Positions 9,026-18,770 of a stretch of DNA of 64,000 nucleotides are shown piece after piece. Source of the DNA: Streptomyces sp. TRM70350 (GTDB taxonomy: Bacteria > Actinomycetota > Actinomycetes > Streptomycetales > Streptomycetaceae); the NCBI RefSeq assembly GCF_019219825.1, contig NZ_JAHUXH010000001.1, positions 620,001-684,000 on the forward strand. Direction: 5' to 3'. The notes beneath the pieces are model-generated. The model saw only the letters and a list, made by a program, of their open reading frames with translations, did not search any database and was not told where the DNA came from. Position numbers and translations under genes: made by a program. Every line of letters starts with the position of its first letter. The stretch's first letter is position 1.

Positions 9026-9688
9026 TTGGCGGGCAGGCTCAGGGCGCCGACGGGCCGTTACGGCGGCAGGTCGGCGGAGGAACGGCAGGCCGAGCGGCAC
9101 CGGCGGTTCCTGGACGCGGCGCTCCAGCTCTTCGGCGACAGCCCCGGCTACCGGTCCACGACCGTCGCCGCGCTCAGCGAGGCGGCGGGACTGTCCACCC
9201 GGCAGTTCTACGAGGAGTTCCGCACCCTGGAGGATGTGCTGGCCGCCCTCCATCTCCAGGTCAACGCCTGGGCGGAGGAAGCCGTACTGACGGCGGCGGC
9301 CGCCACACAGGACTCACCGATCGCCGAGCGGGCCACCGCGATCTTCCGCGCCTACGCCGGGAATGTCACCGCCGACCCCCGCCGCATGCGCATCACCTTC
9401 GTCGAGATCGTCGGTGTCAGCCCGCGCATGGAGGAGCAGCGGCTCACGCGCCGCGCCCGCTGGGTCGACCTGATCTGCGCCGAGGCCCAGGCGGCCGCCG
9501 AGCGTGGAGAGGCGGCCCGCCGTGACTACCGCCTGGCGGCGACCGCCTTCATCGGCAGCGTCAACGGCCTGATCCACGACTGGAGCGCGGGGTGGGTTCC
9601 GGCGACGCTGGACGAGGTGGTGGACGAGCTGGTGCGACAGCTGCTGGGTATCTTGCAGCCCGCGGGGTGGCGGCCGGGGGCCGGGTGA
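9026..9688 (+). CDS. TetR/AcrR family transcriptional regulator
   Basis: 220 residues. The N-terminal helix-turn-helix spans about 20-65 (RRFLDAALQLFG..PGYRSTTVAALSEAAGLSTRQFYEEFRTLEDVLAALH); the rest is the helical ligand-binding domain. I choose TTG at 9026, which has AGGAGG 4 bases upstream; a TTG at 9008 is an alternative. The protein most likely represses itself and the divergent propeller gene through the palindromes at 8911-8955. The inducer is unknown. Confidence 0.85.
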   Translation: MAGRLRAPTGRYGGRSAEERQAERHRRFLDAALQLFGDSPGYRSTTVAALSEAAGLSTRQFYEEFRTLEDVLAALHLQVNAWAEEAVLTAAAATQDSPIAERATAIFRAYAGNVTADPRRMRITFVEIVGVSPRMEEQRLTRRARWVDLICAEAQAAAERGEAARRDYRLAATAFIGSVNGLIHDWSAGWVPATLDEVVDELVRQLLGILQPAGWRPGAG

Positions 9689-9775
9689 GCCCCCCCGCCG
9701 CCCTTGTCATCGCCGGTCGGTATGGCTGGTGCGGCGACCAGCTCGGTGGTGAACTGTCCTGGCCGGACGCGTGGT

Positions 9776-10627
9776 TCAGGCCACCCCGAGCTGCCGCTCG
9801 GCCGCGTCGACCGTCTGCTCCAGCAGCGTGGCGATCGTCATCGGCCCGACCCCGCCCGGCACCGGGGTGATCAGCGCGGCCCGTTCCACGGCCGAGTCGA
9901 AGTCGACGTCCCCGACGTTCCCGGCGTTGTAACCGGCGTCGATCACGACGGCGCCGGGCTTGATGTCCTGGCCCCGGATCAGGCGCGGGCGGCCGACGGC
10001 GGCGACCACGATGTCCGCCTCCCGGACGACCGCCGACAGGTCCCGGGTGCGGGAGTGGCAGTACGTCACGGTGGCGTCCCGGGCGAGCAGCAGCATGCCG
10101 GCCGGCCTGCCGAGGATCGCGCTGCGGCCGACCACCACGGCCCGCTTGCCGGCCGGGTCGACGTCGTACTCGTCGAGCAGCCGCATGATCCCGCCGGGCG
10201 TACACGACACGAACCCCGGCAGTCCGAAGCTCATCGTCGCGAAGGACGCGAAGGTGACCCCGTCGACGTCCTTCTCCGGCGCGATCGCCTCGAACGCGGC
10301 CCGCTCGTCGATGTGCTCGCCGACCGGGTGCTGGAGCAGGATGCCGTGCACCTCGGGGTCGGCGGAGAGGGCCCTGAGTGTGCCGACGAGTTCCTCGGTG
10401 GTCGTGGCAGCGGGCAGCGCCACATGCCGGGAGGTGATCCCGGCCTTGCGGCAGCGGTTCTGCTTCATACGGACGTAGGTGACGGACGCGGGGTCCTCGC
10501 CCACCAGCACCGTCGCCAGACACGGCGCGGTGCCGGTGCGGTCGGTGAGAGCGGCGGCGCGCTCCGTGGTGTCCTCGACGACGCGCCGGGCGGGCGCGGT
10601 GCCGTCCATGAGCCGGGCCTCAGACAT
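9776..10627 (-). CDS. folD: FolD, methylenetetrahydrofolate dehydrogenase/cyclohydrolase
   Basis: 283 residues, standard FolD length. The enzyme interconverts 5,10-methylene-, methenyl- and 10-formyl-tetrahydrofolate in the cytosol. Catalytic positions are kept: Tyr51 and Lys55 (YVRMK), Gln99 (ILLQHP) and Asp120 (KDVDG); the NADP-binding VVVGRSAILGRP and the C-terminal PVPGGVGPMT are standard. The segment after KDVDG (FASFATMSFG) departs from the usual PxNxGxL, suggesting a divergent paralogue. A ZTP riboswitch lies just upstream, tying expression to purine and one-carbon demand. Confidence 0.9.
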   Translation of the reverse strand: MSEARLMDGTAPARRVVEDTTERAAALTDRTGTAPCLATVLVGEDPASVTYVRMKQNRCRKAGITSRHVALPAATTTEELVGTLRALSADPEVHGILLQHPVGEHIDERAAFEAIAPEKDVDGVTFASFATMSFGLPGFVSCTPGGIMRLLDEYDVDPAGKRAVVVGRSAILGRPAGMLLLARDATVTYCHSRTRDLSAVVREADIVVAAVGRPRLIRGQDIKPGAVVIDAGYNAGNVGDVDFDSAVERAALITPVPGGVGPMTIATLLEQTVDAAERQLGVA

Positions 10628-10654
10628 GATCCACTCCTGGGTCGATCTACGGAA

Positions 10655-10733
10655 TCGCCCAGGCGCGCGGCATCGACTCTGCGTGGACCGCTCCCCGGTG
10701 GTACCCCACCTCAGCGCCAGTCACGGCCCCGGA
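10655..10733 (-). ncRNA. ZTP (pfl) riboswitch controlling folD
   Basis: Read on the minus strand, the leader shows the ZTP aptamer core in order: CCGGGGCCGTGACTGGCG, a short hairpin closing with GGTGGGGTACCACC, CCGGGGAGCGG, a variable linker, then CCGCGCGCCTGGGC. The GTGACTGGC and CCGGGGAGCG strands plus the distal CGCGCCTGGGC pseudoknot half are the class hallmarks. ZTP/ZMP signals a shortage of 10-formyl-THF; binding should raise folD expression. A TACGCT box just upstream could be the -10 element. The SD (CCAGGAG) and ATG follow within about 30 bases, so translational control is plausible. Confidence 0.88.
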
Positions 10734-10778
10734 CCAGCGTAACCGAGGCCGTGCCGCACCTGCTCTCCTGCTCTTGCG

Positions 10779-11144
10779 CTACTGCTCGTCCCACGCCTGG
10801 ATCAGGGTCTGCTCGGTGATCTTGCCGTCGCGCAGCCTGATCATCGACTCGGCGAAGACCCGGACCCCGTCCGAGTACTCGCAGGACTCGCTGTAGGCCG
10901 CGCGGTCGCCCTGGACGACGCAGTCCTCCAGCTTGTGTGTCATGTCGCGGCCGTAGACGTCGTCGAGCAGGGTGCTGATCTCGTCGCGGCCGTGCAGCAC
11001 CCGTGGGTGGCTGGGCTGTGTGTTGTGGTCCACGACGCGCAGTTCGGCGTCGTCGGCGTAGAGCGACAGGAGGGTGTTCGGATTGCCTTCTATGCCCCGG
11101 CGCAATGTCTCGGCGTCGAAGGTTGGACTTGCCGCAGTACCCAT
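10779..11144 (-). CDS. SnoaL-like/NTF2-fold protein
   Basis: 121 residues with the NTF2-like pattern: FDAETLRRGIEGNPNTLLSLYADDAELRVVDH..P...VLHGRDEI near the start, then a C-terminal sheet (FAESMIRLRDGKITEQTLIQAW). Members are either small enzymes (ketosteroid isomerase-like) or binding proteins. ATG 11144 is preceded by GAAGGAGG at ideal spacing. The fold is clear but the substrate is not. Confidence 0.8.
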   Translation of the reverse strand: MGTAASPTFDAETLRRGIEGNPNTLLSLYADDAELRVVDHNTQPSHPRVLHGRDEISTLLDDVYGRDMTHKLEDCVVQGDRAAYSESCEYSDGVRVFAESMIRLRDGKITEQTLIQAWDEQ

Positions 11145-11494
11145 CGTGACCTCCTTCGAGGGCCGCGGCCCACGGGGACGCGGGCCGCGGAGGGCCTCTC
11201 CTACGAGATTCCTCCGCCCCGCCGCCCTCGGCAAGCGCAACGGCGGCTGCGCCTGACGGATGAGGGGGCTGGGCCGACCGCGTCCGGCGGAAAATGCCGA
11301 AAACGCGACCTCAACACGTCGATGCGGCACCGCCGTTGGTCTCACGGCCGGTGTCACCGGTCTCGCCGCCCGGTCGGTGAACGCGGCCGACGCCGACGCC
11401 CCGGGCCCCGGGCGGCTCGGACCGGTCACCGACTTGGTCGCCCCGGTCACCGGCCTGCTCCCCGCCGTCCGGTGAGCCCGCCCGCCGTGGCCGG
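11145..11494. other. gene-poor gap with possible remnant of a small secreted protein
   Basis: No convincing complete gene. On the plus strand a frame ending TGA at 11475 has a secreted-protein look in its second half (TAVGLTAGVTGLAARSVNAA, then repeated GPVTDLVAPVTGLL), but no proper start and ribosome binding site feed into it. It may be a decayed small secreted protein. Confidence 0.3.
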
Positions 11495-13249
11495 TCAGCC
11501 CGCGGTGGCGAGGAACTGTGTGGCCGCCAGCTCCGCGTACAGCGGGTCGGCGGTCACGAGTTCGCGGTGGGTGCCCACCGCACGGACCTTTCCCGAGTCC
11601 ATCACTACGATCCGGTCGGCCATCGTCACCGTGGACAGCCGGTGCGCGACGACCAGCACGGTGGTCGTACGGGCCACGTCGGCGACGGTGTCGCGCAGCG
11701 CCGCCTCGTTGACCGCGTCCAGCTGCGAGGTCGCCTCGTCCAGGAGCAGCAGTCTCGGGCGGCGCAGCAGCGCCCGGGCTATCGCCACCCGCTGACGCTC
11801 CCCGCCGGACAGCTTGGTGCCGCGATGCCCGACGAGCGTGTCGAGCCCGTTCGGCAGCCGCCCGACCAGCCCGTCCAGCCGGGTCGTCTTCAGCACCCGC
11901 GTGAGCGCGTCGTCGTCCGCCTCCGGATTGCCCAGCAGCAGATTGTCGCGCAGCGATCCCGACAGCACCGGCGCGTCCTGCTCGACGTAGCCGATCGCCG
12001 AGCGCAGCTGCGGCAGCTCCCACTCCGTGAGGTCCCGCCCGTCCAGCGTGATCACGCCCGACTCGGGGTCGTAGAACCGCTCGATGAGCGAGAAGACGGT
12101 CGTCTTGCCCGCGCCGGACGGGCCGACGAACGCCGTCATGCCCTGCGCCGGCACCTCGAAGCTCACGCCGTGGTGGACGTACGGCAGGTCGTCGCCGTAG
12201 CGGAAGCGAACGTCCTCGAAGGCGAGCGCCGCCGGGCGCGCGCCGGCCGTGGGCAACGGGGCGGCGGACGCCGGGGGTTCGGCGGGCAGCCGCAGCGCCT
12301 CCTGGATGCGGGCCAGGGCCGCGGCACCCGTCTGGTACTGGGTGATCGCGCCGACGACCTGCTGGATCGGCGCCATGAGGTAGAAGACGTACAGCAGGAA
12401 GGCGACCAGCGTGCCGACGTCGACGGCGCCGGTCGCGACCCGCGCGCCGCCGACCGCGAGCACCGTGATGAAGGCGATCTGCATCGCCAGCCCGGCCGTG
12501 TTGCCCGCGGCCGCCGACCACTTGGCGGCGCGTACGCTCTGCCGCCACGACTCCTGAGCCGCCGCGTGCAGGGTCTGCTCCTCGCGGTGCTCGGCACCGG
12601 ACGCCTTCACCGTGCGCAGCGCGCCCAGCACCCGCTCCAGCGAGGCGCCCATCACACCGACCGCGTCCTGCGCCCGCCGGCTGGCCTTGTTGATGCGCGG
12701 CACGATGACACCGAGGACCGTGCCCGCGCCCAGCACCACGGCGAGCGTGACGCCGAGCAGCACCGGGTCGACCAGGCCCATCATCACCACGGTCGCGACC
12801 AGCGTGAGCCCGCCGGTGCCGAGGCCGACCAGGGAGTCGGTGGTGACCTCGCGCAACAGGGTGGTGTCCGAGGTGATCCGGGCCATCAGATCGCCCGGCT
12901 CGCTGCGGTCCACCGCGGAGATGCGCAGCCGGAGCAGATACGACGACAGGGTGCGCCGCGCGCCGAGCACCACCGACTCCGCGGTGCGCCGCAGCACGTA
13001 CGCGCCCAGCGCGCCGACCGCGGCGTTGGCCACCACCAGGCCCGACATGGCGAGCAACGCGCCGGTGATGGCCCGGTCGTGGGCGAGGTCGTCGATCAAC
13101 TCCCGTGCCACCAGCGGCAACAGCAGCCCGGTGGCCCCGGTGACCAGCGAGAGCACCGCGCCCACCAACAGGGCCCACCGGTGGGGTCTTACATAGCCGA
13201 GGAGCATGCGCCACGGGGGCGGGGCGGTCTCCGTCTGTGCGATGCTCAC
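11495..13249 (-). CDS. ABC exporter, fused membrane and ATPase domains
   Basis: 584 residues, a half-transporter of the ABCB/MsbA type. Six membrane helices fill about 20-310; the ATPase follows with Walker [10 protein letters not shown] (about 378), Q-loop, signature LSGGERQR, Walker [13 protein letters not shown] and H-loop VVAHRLST. It would work as a homodimer in the cytoplasmic membrane exporting a hydrophobic compound, peptide or drug. It is a single gene with no partner half nearby. The substrate is unknown. Confidence 0.9.
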   Translation of the reverse strand: MSIAQTETAPPPWRMLLGYVRPHRWALLVGAVLSLVTGATGLLLPLVARELIDDLAHDRAITGALLAMSGLVVANAAVGALGAYVLRRTAESVVLGARRTLSSYLLRLRISAVDRSEPGDLMARITSDTTLLREVTTDSLVGLGTGGLTLVATVVMMGLVDPVLLGVTLAVVLGAGTVLGVIVPRINKASRRAQDAVGVMGASLERVLGALRTVKASGAEHREEQTLHAAAQESWRQSVRAAKWSAAAGNTAGLAMQIAFITVLAVGGARVATGAVDVGTLVAFLLYVFYLMAPIQQVVGAITQYQTGAAALARIQEALRLPAEPPASAAPLPTAGARPAALAFEDVRFRYGDDLPYVHHGVSFEVPAQGMTAFVGPSGAGKTTVFSLIERFYDPESGVITLDGRDLTEWELPQLRSAIGYVEQDAPVLSGSLRDNLLLGNPEADDDALTRVLKTTRLDGLVGRLPNGLDTLVGHRGTKLSGGERQRVAIARALLRRPRLLLLDEATSQLDAVNEAALRDTVADVARTTTVLVVAHRLSTVTMADRIVVMDSGKVRAVGTHRELVTADPLYAELAATQFLATAG

Positions 13250-13332
13250 GCTGCTCCTTCACGGGTCCGGCGGGATGGTCAGAGACTACGGGGGAGCACT
13301 GACAACCGACCTCCGGATTTCACCGTCGGCCG

Positions 13333-13899
13333 CTACCGCGCCCTGAGCGCCGCCAAGGTGGCGGCGAGGTCGGCGGGGCGCGGCCGGTTGTACGGCAGCC
13401 TGCCGAGCAGGGCGGCCAGGCCGCACGTGTCGGTCAGCGCGGAGAAGACCAGCCCGCCCGCGATGCCCGCGGCGAGCAACTGCCAGACGGGGTGCAGCAG
13501 TCCGAGGGCGAGGCCGGTGAGGACGAGGGCGCCCGCGGTGAGCCGGACCTGGCGCTCCATGGACCAGGTCGTGCGCGGGGTCTGGTGAGGACGGCCCAGT
13601 TCGTGACCGCGCCGCGCCCACTCCTGCGTACCGCCCGCCAGTGTCATGGCGGGTACGCCCTCCTCGGCGAGGGCCACGCAGGCCTGCTCCGAACGGCGGC
13701 CGGAGGCACAGACGACGAGCAGGTCGCCGCGCGCCTCGCGCAGCGCGGGCAGGGCACGGTGGAGCTGGTCCAGGGGGATGTTGAGGGCGCCGGGGAGGTG
13801 GCCGGCGGCGTACTCGGCAGGGGTGCGGACGTCGACGACGCTGAGGTGGGGCAGCCGGGTACGGGCCTCTTCCGGGCTGAGGGCGACGGGAGCGGTCAT
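13333..13899 (-). CDS. rhodanese-DUF2892 membrane sulfurtransferase
   Basis: 188 residues: a rhodanese domain (about 5-105) with active Cys64 in VVCASGRRSEQA, followed by a DUF2892-type pair of membrane helices (about 120-165). Such proteins hold sulfane sulfur as a cysteine persulfide near the membrane. It is divergent from the CstR-like gene; the 75-bp gap between them holds a repressor-type palindrome (13936-13949). The start ATG 13899 follows GGAAGGAT. It belongs to the local sulfide/persulfide detoxification unit. Confidence 0.87.
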   Translation of the reverse strand: MTAPVALSPEEARTRLPHLSVVDVRTPAEYAAGHLPGALNIPLDQLHRALPALREARGDLLVVCASGRRSEQACVALAEEGVPAMTLAGGTQEWARRGHELGRPHQTPRTTWSMERQVRLTAGALVLTGLALGLLHPVWQLLAAGIAGGLVFSALTDTCGLAALLGRLPYNRPRPADLAATLAALRAR

Positions 13900-13935
13900 G
13901 ATGGTGCGATCCTTCCGTGGAGCGGGGAGGTAAAA

Positions 13936-13949
13936 TACCCCCACCGGTA
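13936..13949. promoter_or_regulatory. CsoR/CstR-type operator between divergent genes
   Basis: TACCCCCACCGGTA is a 14-bp imperfect palindrome matching the perfect TACCCCCGGGGGTA at 16485-16498 at all but three positions. G-tract palindromes of this kind are bound by CsoR-family repressors. It sits between the rhodanese start (13899) and the repressor start (13975), so it should control both. Confidence 0.65.
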
Positions 13950-13962
13950 TATGGGCCGGTAG

Positions 13963-14256
<294 letters not shown>

Positions 14257-14313
14257 GCGGCCGCGCAGGTCGTCGCTCCGAGCCGCCGCACAGGTGCGTT
14301 CGTCCGAGGCTCC

Positions 14314-15060
14314 TCACAGGACGGCGTCCGCCAGCATGAACGCGGCCACCGCCAGCAGCGCCCAGGCGAAGATCCGCTGCAGCGAACCCGCGGAGACCCG
14401 GGCCGCCAGCCGCCTGCCGTCCCACGCGGCGAGGACGGCCGCCGCCGCGAACGGCGCGACGCGCGCCCAGTCGACGCCCACGGCCGCTCCCGCGCGGGCC
14501 GCCAGGGCGACCAGCGAGTTGACGGTGATGACCAGCAGCGAGGTGCCGACGGCCGCTCGCATGCGCAGGCCCACGACGTTCACCAGCGCCGGTACGGCGA
14601 GGAAGCCGCCGCCCACGCCCAGCACCCCGGTGACGGCGCCGAGCCCGGCCCCGGCGGTGGCGACGCGCCGACGACGGACCGGCGCGTCCTCGCGCAACGG
14701 TGTCGAGGGGCGCAGCATCCGCACCGCGGCGACGGCCGCGAGGAGGGCGAAGGCGCCGGTCAGCAGCCCGGCCGGGAGCCGCACGGAGACCGCCCCACCG
14801 ATGGCGGCGGGCACCAGACCGGCGAGTGCGAACGGCACGCCGTGACGCCACCGGACCGTGCCCGCGCGGGCGTGCCCGAGCAGTGCGATGCCGGAGCTGA
14901 CGGTGACGACCAGCAGGCTTGCGGTGGCCGCCGCGGCCGGGGTGAAACCGAGCAGGTAGATCAACGCGGGTACGGCCAGCACACTGCCGCCACCACCGAG
15001 GGCACCCAGGGCCAGACCGGTGACGGCACCGGCGAGCAGGGCGAGCGCCAGGGCGGTCAC
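14314..15060 (-). CDS. TauE/SafE family sulfite or sulfonate exporter
   Basis: 248 residues with about eight membrane helices in two homologous halves, each with the glycine-rich GALGGGGS or GVLGVGGGF motif of TauE/SafE permeases. The GTG start (15058-15060) overlaps the stop of the upstream persulfide dioxygenase gene (GTGA), indicating translational coupling. The likely job is to export sulfite produced by that enzyme. The substrate is inferred from operon context. Confidence 0.85.
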   Translation of the reverse strand: MTALALALLAGAVTGLALGALGGGGSVLAVPALIYLLGFTPAAAATASLLVVTVSSGIALLGHARAGTVRWRHGVPFALAGLVPAAIGGAVSVRLPAGLLTGAFALLAAVAAVRMLRPSTPLREDAPVRRRRVATAGAGLGAVTGVLGVGGGFLAVPALVNVVGLRMRAAVGTSLLVITVNSLVALAARAGAAVGVDWARVAPFAAAAVLAAWDGRRLAARVSAGSLQRIFAWALLAVAAFMLADAVL

Positions 15061-16421
15061 GTGCGGGGCGTGCGGTGCGGCGTCAGGCCCGCCTCCCGCG
15101 CCGCGTCGAACCCGTCGTCGACGGCCACCACGTCCCACCCCGCCGCGTCCAGCAGCGAGGCCGCGATGGCCGCCCGCATCCCGCCGGCGCAGTGCACCCA
15201 CACCGTGCCGTCCGGCACCTCCGCGAGCCGGTCGCGCAGCTGGTGCAGCGGGATGTGCAGCGATCCCGGGATGTGCTCGGCCGCGCGCTCGGAGTCGCGC
15301 CGTACGTCGAGGATCACGACGTCCTCCCGGGCGGCGAGCTGCGCGAACGTGCCGCGCGGGAAGGAGCGCGGCCGCTCGCCCGCGGGCAGCCAGTCGGCGG
15401 GGGTGCCGGTCGCGGCCGCGGCGGGGCGGTCGATGCCGACCCGGACGAGTTCGCGCTGGGCGTCGGCCAGCTGCTCGGTGGACTCCGCGAGCAGCGTGAC
15501 CGGCTTGCCCCACGGCAACAGCCAGGCCAGATGGGTGGCGAGCTGCCCCTCCGCCTCGAAGTTCAGCGCCCCGGCGACATGCCCTTCGGCGAACGCGACC
15601 CGGCTGCGCAGGTCCACCACCCACTCACCGGCGGCCAGCCGGGCGGCGATCTCCCCCGCGTCGGCCCTGCGCGGCGGCGTGAGGTCCACGGGCGCCGGGC
15701 CGTCGGCGTTGGCGGGACCCATGTGGGCGTAGTACGCCGGTATGTCGTCCAGCGCGGCCAGCAGATCGGCGACGAACGTGTCGGCGTCCTTGACGAGCGC
15801 CTCGTTGGCGGTGCGCTCCCGGCCGATCGTGGTGTGCGTCCGGCCGTCGTTCTGCGCGGCGGAACAGAAGCTGCCGAAGCCGTGCGTCGGCAGCACCTCC
15901 GCCTCGTCCGGCAGCGCGGCGGCCAGCCGGTGCGCGGAGTCGTGCTGCGCCCGCGCCAGCCGCTCGGTGAGCCGCGGCTCGACCAGGTCCGGCCGCCCCA
16001 CGGTGCCGACGAGCAGGGAACCGCCGGTGAAGACGGCCACCGCCCGCCCGTCGTCCTCCAGGGCGTACGACATGTGGTGCGGGGTGTGGCCGGGTGTGGC
16101 CAGCGCGCGCAGCGCCAGGCCGTCCTCGATCCGGGTGCGGTCGCCGTCCTCGACGGCTGTCCGCTCGTACGCCACCCGCGCTCCGGCCGGTACCAGATAG
16201 CGGGCGCCGGTGACCCGGGCCAGCTCCAGGCCGCCGGTCACGTAGTCGTTGTGGACGTGGGTCTCGACGACGTACGTGATGCGCACGCCCCGTCGGGCGG
16301 CGGCCGCGATCACCCGATCGATGTCACGCGGGGGATCGACCACGACGGCGCGGTGCGCACCACCCGCCAGATAGCCGCGGTTGCCCAGACCCGGCACGTC
16401 GATGGTGTCGACGAAGTACAC
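15057..16421 (-). CDS. persulfide dioxygenase-rhodanese fusion (CstB/ETHE1-like)
   Basis: 454 residues. An N-terminal metallo-beta-lactamase domain carries THVHND (His55, His57, Asp59), GHTPHH (His112), Asp145 and His180, the mononuclear iron ligands of ETHE1-type persulfide dioxygenases. Two rhodanese domains follow: the first (about 255-345) has AES in place of the active-site Cys and is inactive; the second (about 355-450) has Cys411 in WVHCAGGMRA. The enzyme should oxidise low-molecular-weight persulfides to sulfite or thiosulfate. It is the first gene of an operon with the TauE exporter, behind two repressor palindromes. Confidence 0.88.
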   Translation of the reverse strand: MYFVDTIDVPGLGNRGYLAGGAHRAVVVDPPRDIDRVIAAAARRGVRITYVVETHVHNDYVTGGLELARVTGARYLVPAGARVAYERTAVEDGDRTRIEDGLALRALATPGHTPHHMSYALEDDGRAVAVFTGGSLLVGTVGRPDLVEPRLTERLARAQHDSAHRLAAALPDEAEVLPTHGFGSFCSAAQNDGRTHTTIGRERTANEALVKDADTFVADLLAALDDIPAYYAHMGPANADGPAPVDLTPPRRADAGEIAARLAAGEWVVDLRSRVAFAEGHVAGALNFEAEGQLATHLAWLLPWGKPVTLLAESTEQLADAQRELVRVGIDRPAAAATGTPADWLPAGERPRSFPRGTFAQLAAREDVVILDVRRDSERAAEHIPGSLHIPLHQLRDRLAEVPDGTVWVHCAGGMRAAIAASLLDAAGWDVVAVDDGFDAAREAGLTPHRTPRT

Positions 16422-16449
16422 GGCAGCGCTCCTCTCCTAGTGGAACTGG

Positions 16450-16498
16450 TACCCCGGGGGGTATGTTCAGCACCGTAGCACAAGTACCCCCGGGGGTA
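16450..16498. promoter_or_regulatory. two CsoR/CstR-type operators upstream of the persulfide dioxygenase
   Basis: Two palindromes, TACCCCGGGGGGTA (16450-16463) and the perfect TACCCCCGGGGGTA (16485-16498), lie 35 bp centre to centre just upstream of the dioxygenase start at 16421. They match the site at 13936-13949, so the same repressor probably controls both transcription units. Confidence 0.75.
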
Positions 16499-16622
16499 TC
16501 GAGGGAGGCGGCCGGAAGCAACCGCCCCACCTCCTCCGGCCCCACGAACCGCCCCCCTACCGATCAGTCACACGTAAGGTCGGGAGCGGGACGGACGCCC
16601 GGACACGGAAGGGGTCGGCACC

Positions 16623-17711
16623 ATGGCGCAGGAAGTACGCGGCGTGATCGCACCGGGGAAGGGCGAGCCGGTGCGGGTCGAGACGATCGTCGTGCCGGAC
16701 CCGGGGCCGGGGGAGGCCGTGGTGCGGGTGCAGGCCTGCGGGGTCTGCCACACCGACCTGCACTACAAGCAGGGCGGCATCACCGACGAGTTCCCCTTCC
16801 TGCTCGGCCACGAGGCCGCCGGGGTCGTCGAGACGGTCGGCGACGGTGTCACCGACGTGGCGCCCGGCGACTTCGTGATCCTCAACTGGCGTGCGGTGTG
16901 CGGCCGGTGCCGGGCCTGTCTGCGCGGTCGGCCCTGGTACTGCTTCGACACGCACAACGCCGAGCAGAAGATGACCCTCGCCGCCACCGGCCAGGAACTC
17001 TCCCCGGCGCTCGGCATCGGCGCGTTCGCCGAGAGGACGCTGGTCGCGGCCGGTCAGTGCACCAAGGTCGACCCGGCCGTCTCCCCGGCGGTCGCCGGAC
17101 TGCTGGGCTGCGGTGTGATGGCCGGCCTCGGTGCCGCGATCAACACGGGCGAGGTCGGCCGCGGCGACACCGTCGCCGTCATCGGCTGCGGCGGCGTCGG
17201 CGACGCGGCCATCGCCGGGTCGCACCTGGCCGGAGCGGCGCGGATCATCGCGGTCGACATCGACGACCGCAAACTGGAGACCGCCCGCACGATGGGCGCC
17301 ACCCACACCGTCAACTCGACCAAGGCCGACCCGGTCGAGGCGATCCGCGAACTCACCGGCGGTTTCGGCGCCGACGTCGTCATCGAGGCGGTCGGCCGCC
17401 CGGAGACGTACGAGCAGGCCTTCTACGCCCGGGACCTGGCCGGCACGGTCGTCCTGGTCGGCGTACCCACCCCGGAAATGAAGCTGGAACTCCCGCTCCT
17501 CGACGTCTTCGGCCGGGGCGGCGCGCTGAAATCCTCCTGGTACGGCGACTGCCTGCCGTCCCGCGACTTCCCCATGCTGATCGACCTGCATCTGCAGGGG
17601 CGGCTGAACCTGGAGGCCTTCGTGACCGAGACGATCCAGCTCGACGAGGTGGAGAAGGCGTTCGAGCGGATGCATCGCGGTGACGTGCTGCGCTCGGTGG
17701 TGGTGCTGTGA
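16623..17711 (+). CDS. mscR: S-(hydroxymethyl)mycothiol dehydrogenase (formaldehyde detoxification)
   Basis: 362 residues, zinc-dependent medium-chain alcohol dehydrogenase. Catalytic zinc ligands Cys42 and His63-Glu64 and the structural-zinc cysteines 93, 96, 99 and 107 are present; the NAD-binding GCGGVGDAA motif is in the Rossmann domain. Overall sequence is that of MscR, which oxidises the mycothiol-formaldehyde adduct to S-formylmycothiol. The stop overlaps the start of the next hydrolase gene (TGATG), so the two are co-translated. Confidence 0.93.
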   Translation: MAQEVRGVIAPGKGEPVRVETIVVPDPGPGEAVVRVQACGVCHTDLHYKQGGITDEFPFLLGHEAAGVVETVGDGVTDVAPGDFVILNWRAVCGRCRACLRGRPWYCFDTHNAEQKMTLAATGQELSPALGIGAFAERTLVAAGQCTKVDPAVSPAVAGLLGCGVMAGLGAAINTGEVGRGDTVAVIGCGGVGDAAIAGSHLAGAARIIAVDIDDRKLETARTMGATHTVNSTKADPVEAIRELTGGFGADVVIEAVGRPETYEQAFYARDLAGTVVLVGVPTPEMKLELPLLDVFGRGGALKSSWYGDCLPSRDFPMLIDLHLQGRLNLEAFVTETIQLDEVEKAFERMHRGDVLRSVVVL

Positions 17712-18340
17712 TGACCGCCCGCATCGAACGCCTCGTCACCGCCGGGCAGTTCACGCTCGACGGCGGCACCTGGGACGTCGAGAACAACGTGTGGCTCGTC
17801 GGCGACGACCACGAGGTCGTCGTCATCGACGCCGCCCACGACGTCAACGCGATCGTGAAGGCGGTCGGCGGCCGCCGTCTGACGGCCATCGTGTGCACCC
17901 ACGCCCACAACGACCACATCAACGCCGCGCCCGCGCTCGCCGAGCGCACCGGAGCCCTGATCTGGCTGCACCACGACGACCTGCAACTGTGGAAGCAGAC
18001 CCACCCCGACCGCGACCCGGACGCCGGGCTGCTCGACGGCCAGGTCATCGAGGCGGCGGGCGCCGACCTGCAGGTCCTGCACACGCCGGGCCACGCCCCG
18101 GGCGCGATCTGCCTCTACGACGCGGGCCTCGGGGTGGTCTTCACCGGCGACACCCTCTTCCAGGGCGGCCCCGGCGCGACCGGCCGCTCGTACTCCCACT
18201 TCCCGACGATCATCGACTCGATCCGCGACCGGCTCCTCACCCTCCCGCCGGAGACCAAGGTCCTCACCGGGCACGGCGACTCGACGACCATCGGGGCCGA
18301 GGCACCGCACCTGGAGCAGTGGATCGCACGGGGCCACTGA
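17711..18340 (+). CDS. MBL-fold hydrolase coupled to mscR
   Basis: 209 residues, metallo-beta-lactamase fold with THAHNDH (di-zinc site), TPGHAPGA, FTGDTLF and the late LTGHGDST histidine. It follows mscR with overlapping stop and start, the usual arrangement for mycothiol formaldehyde oxidation. It probably hydrolyses S-formylmycothiol to formate and mycothiol, in the manner of glyoxalase II; this is inferred from the gene pair. Confidence 0.88.
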   Translation: MTARIERLVTAGQFTLDGGTWDVENNVWLVGDDHEVVVIDAAHDVNAIVKAVGGRRLTAIVCTHAHNDHINAAPALAERTGALIWLHHDDLQLWKQTHPDRDPDAGLLDGQVIEAAGADLQVLHTPGHAPGAICLYDAGLGVVFTGDTLFQGGPGATGRSYSHFPTIIDSIRDRLLTLPPETKVLTGHGDSTTIGAEAPHLEQWIARGH

Positions 18341-18384
18341 AAACCGGGCGAAACTCGGCGGGAACGCCCGTACGATCACGCGTC

Positions 18385-18759
18385 ATGACGTCCCACTCGC
18401 TCGTGACCCTGCACGACGTACGCGTGCTGCGCTGCGCCCCCGACGGTCCGCCGCTCGACGGTGAGCAGGCGGCGCTCGATCTGATCGGCGACGCGCTCGG
18501 GCAGGGGGCCGAGGTCGTCGCCGTGCCCGTCGAACGAGTCGCCGACGAGTTCTTCCGGCTGCGCTCGGGCGTGGCGGGGGCGGTGATGCAGAAGTTCGTG
18601 AACTACCGGCTGCGGCTCGCGATCGTCGGGGACGTCTCCCGCCATGTCGAGGAGAGCACCGCCCTGCGCGACTTCCTGCACGAGACCAACCGCGGCGGTC
18701 ACATCTGGTTCGTGCCCAGCCAGGACGAGCTGGCGGCGAAGTTGCGCCCGGGGGAGTGA
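18385..18759 (+). CDS. DUF4180 protein
   Basis: 124 residues. The segments D.IG.ALGQGAEVVAVPVERVADEFFRLRSGVAGAVMQKFVNYRLRLAIVGDVS and ALRDFLHETNRGGHIWFV are the DUF4180 core, a small alpha/beta domain of unknown function found alone or fused to MarR regulators. ATG 18385 is the first start after the stop of the MBL gene. Three 21-bp repeats follow its stop codon. Confidence 0.85.
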   Translation: MTSHSLVTLHDVRVLRCAPDGPPLDGEQAALDLIGDALGQGAEVVAVPVERVADEFFRLRSGVAGAVMQKFVNYRLRLAIVGDVSRHVEESTALRDFLHETNRGGHIWFVPSQDELAAKLRPGE

Positions 18760-18770
18760 CCCGCGAAGAA

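Noticed and set aside
11567..13588. 673-codon plus-strand frame opposite the ABC exporter
   Set aside because: Arg/Gln/His-rich antisense product; the minus strand carries Walker A, signature and Walker B motifs.
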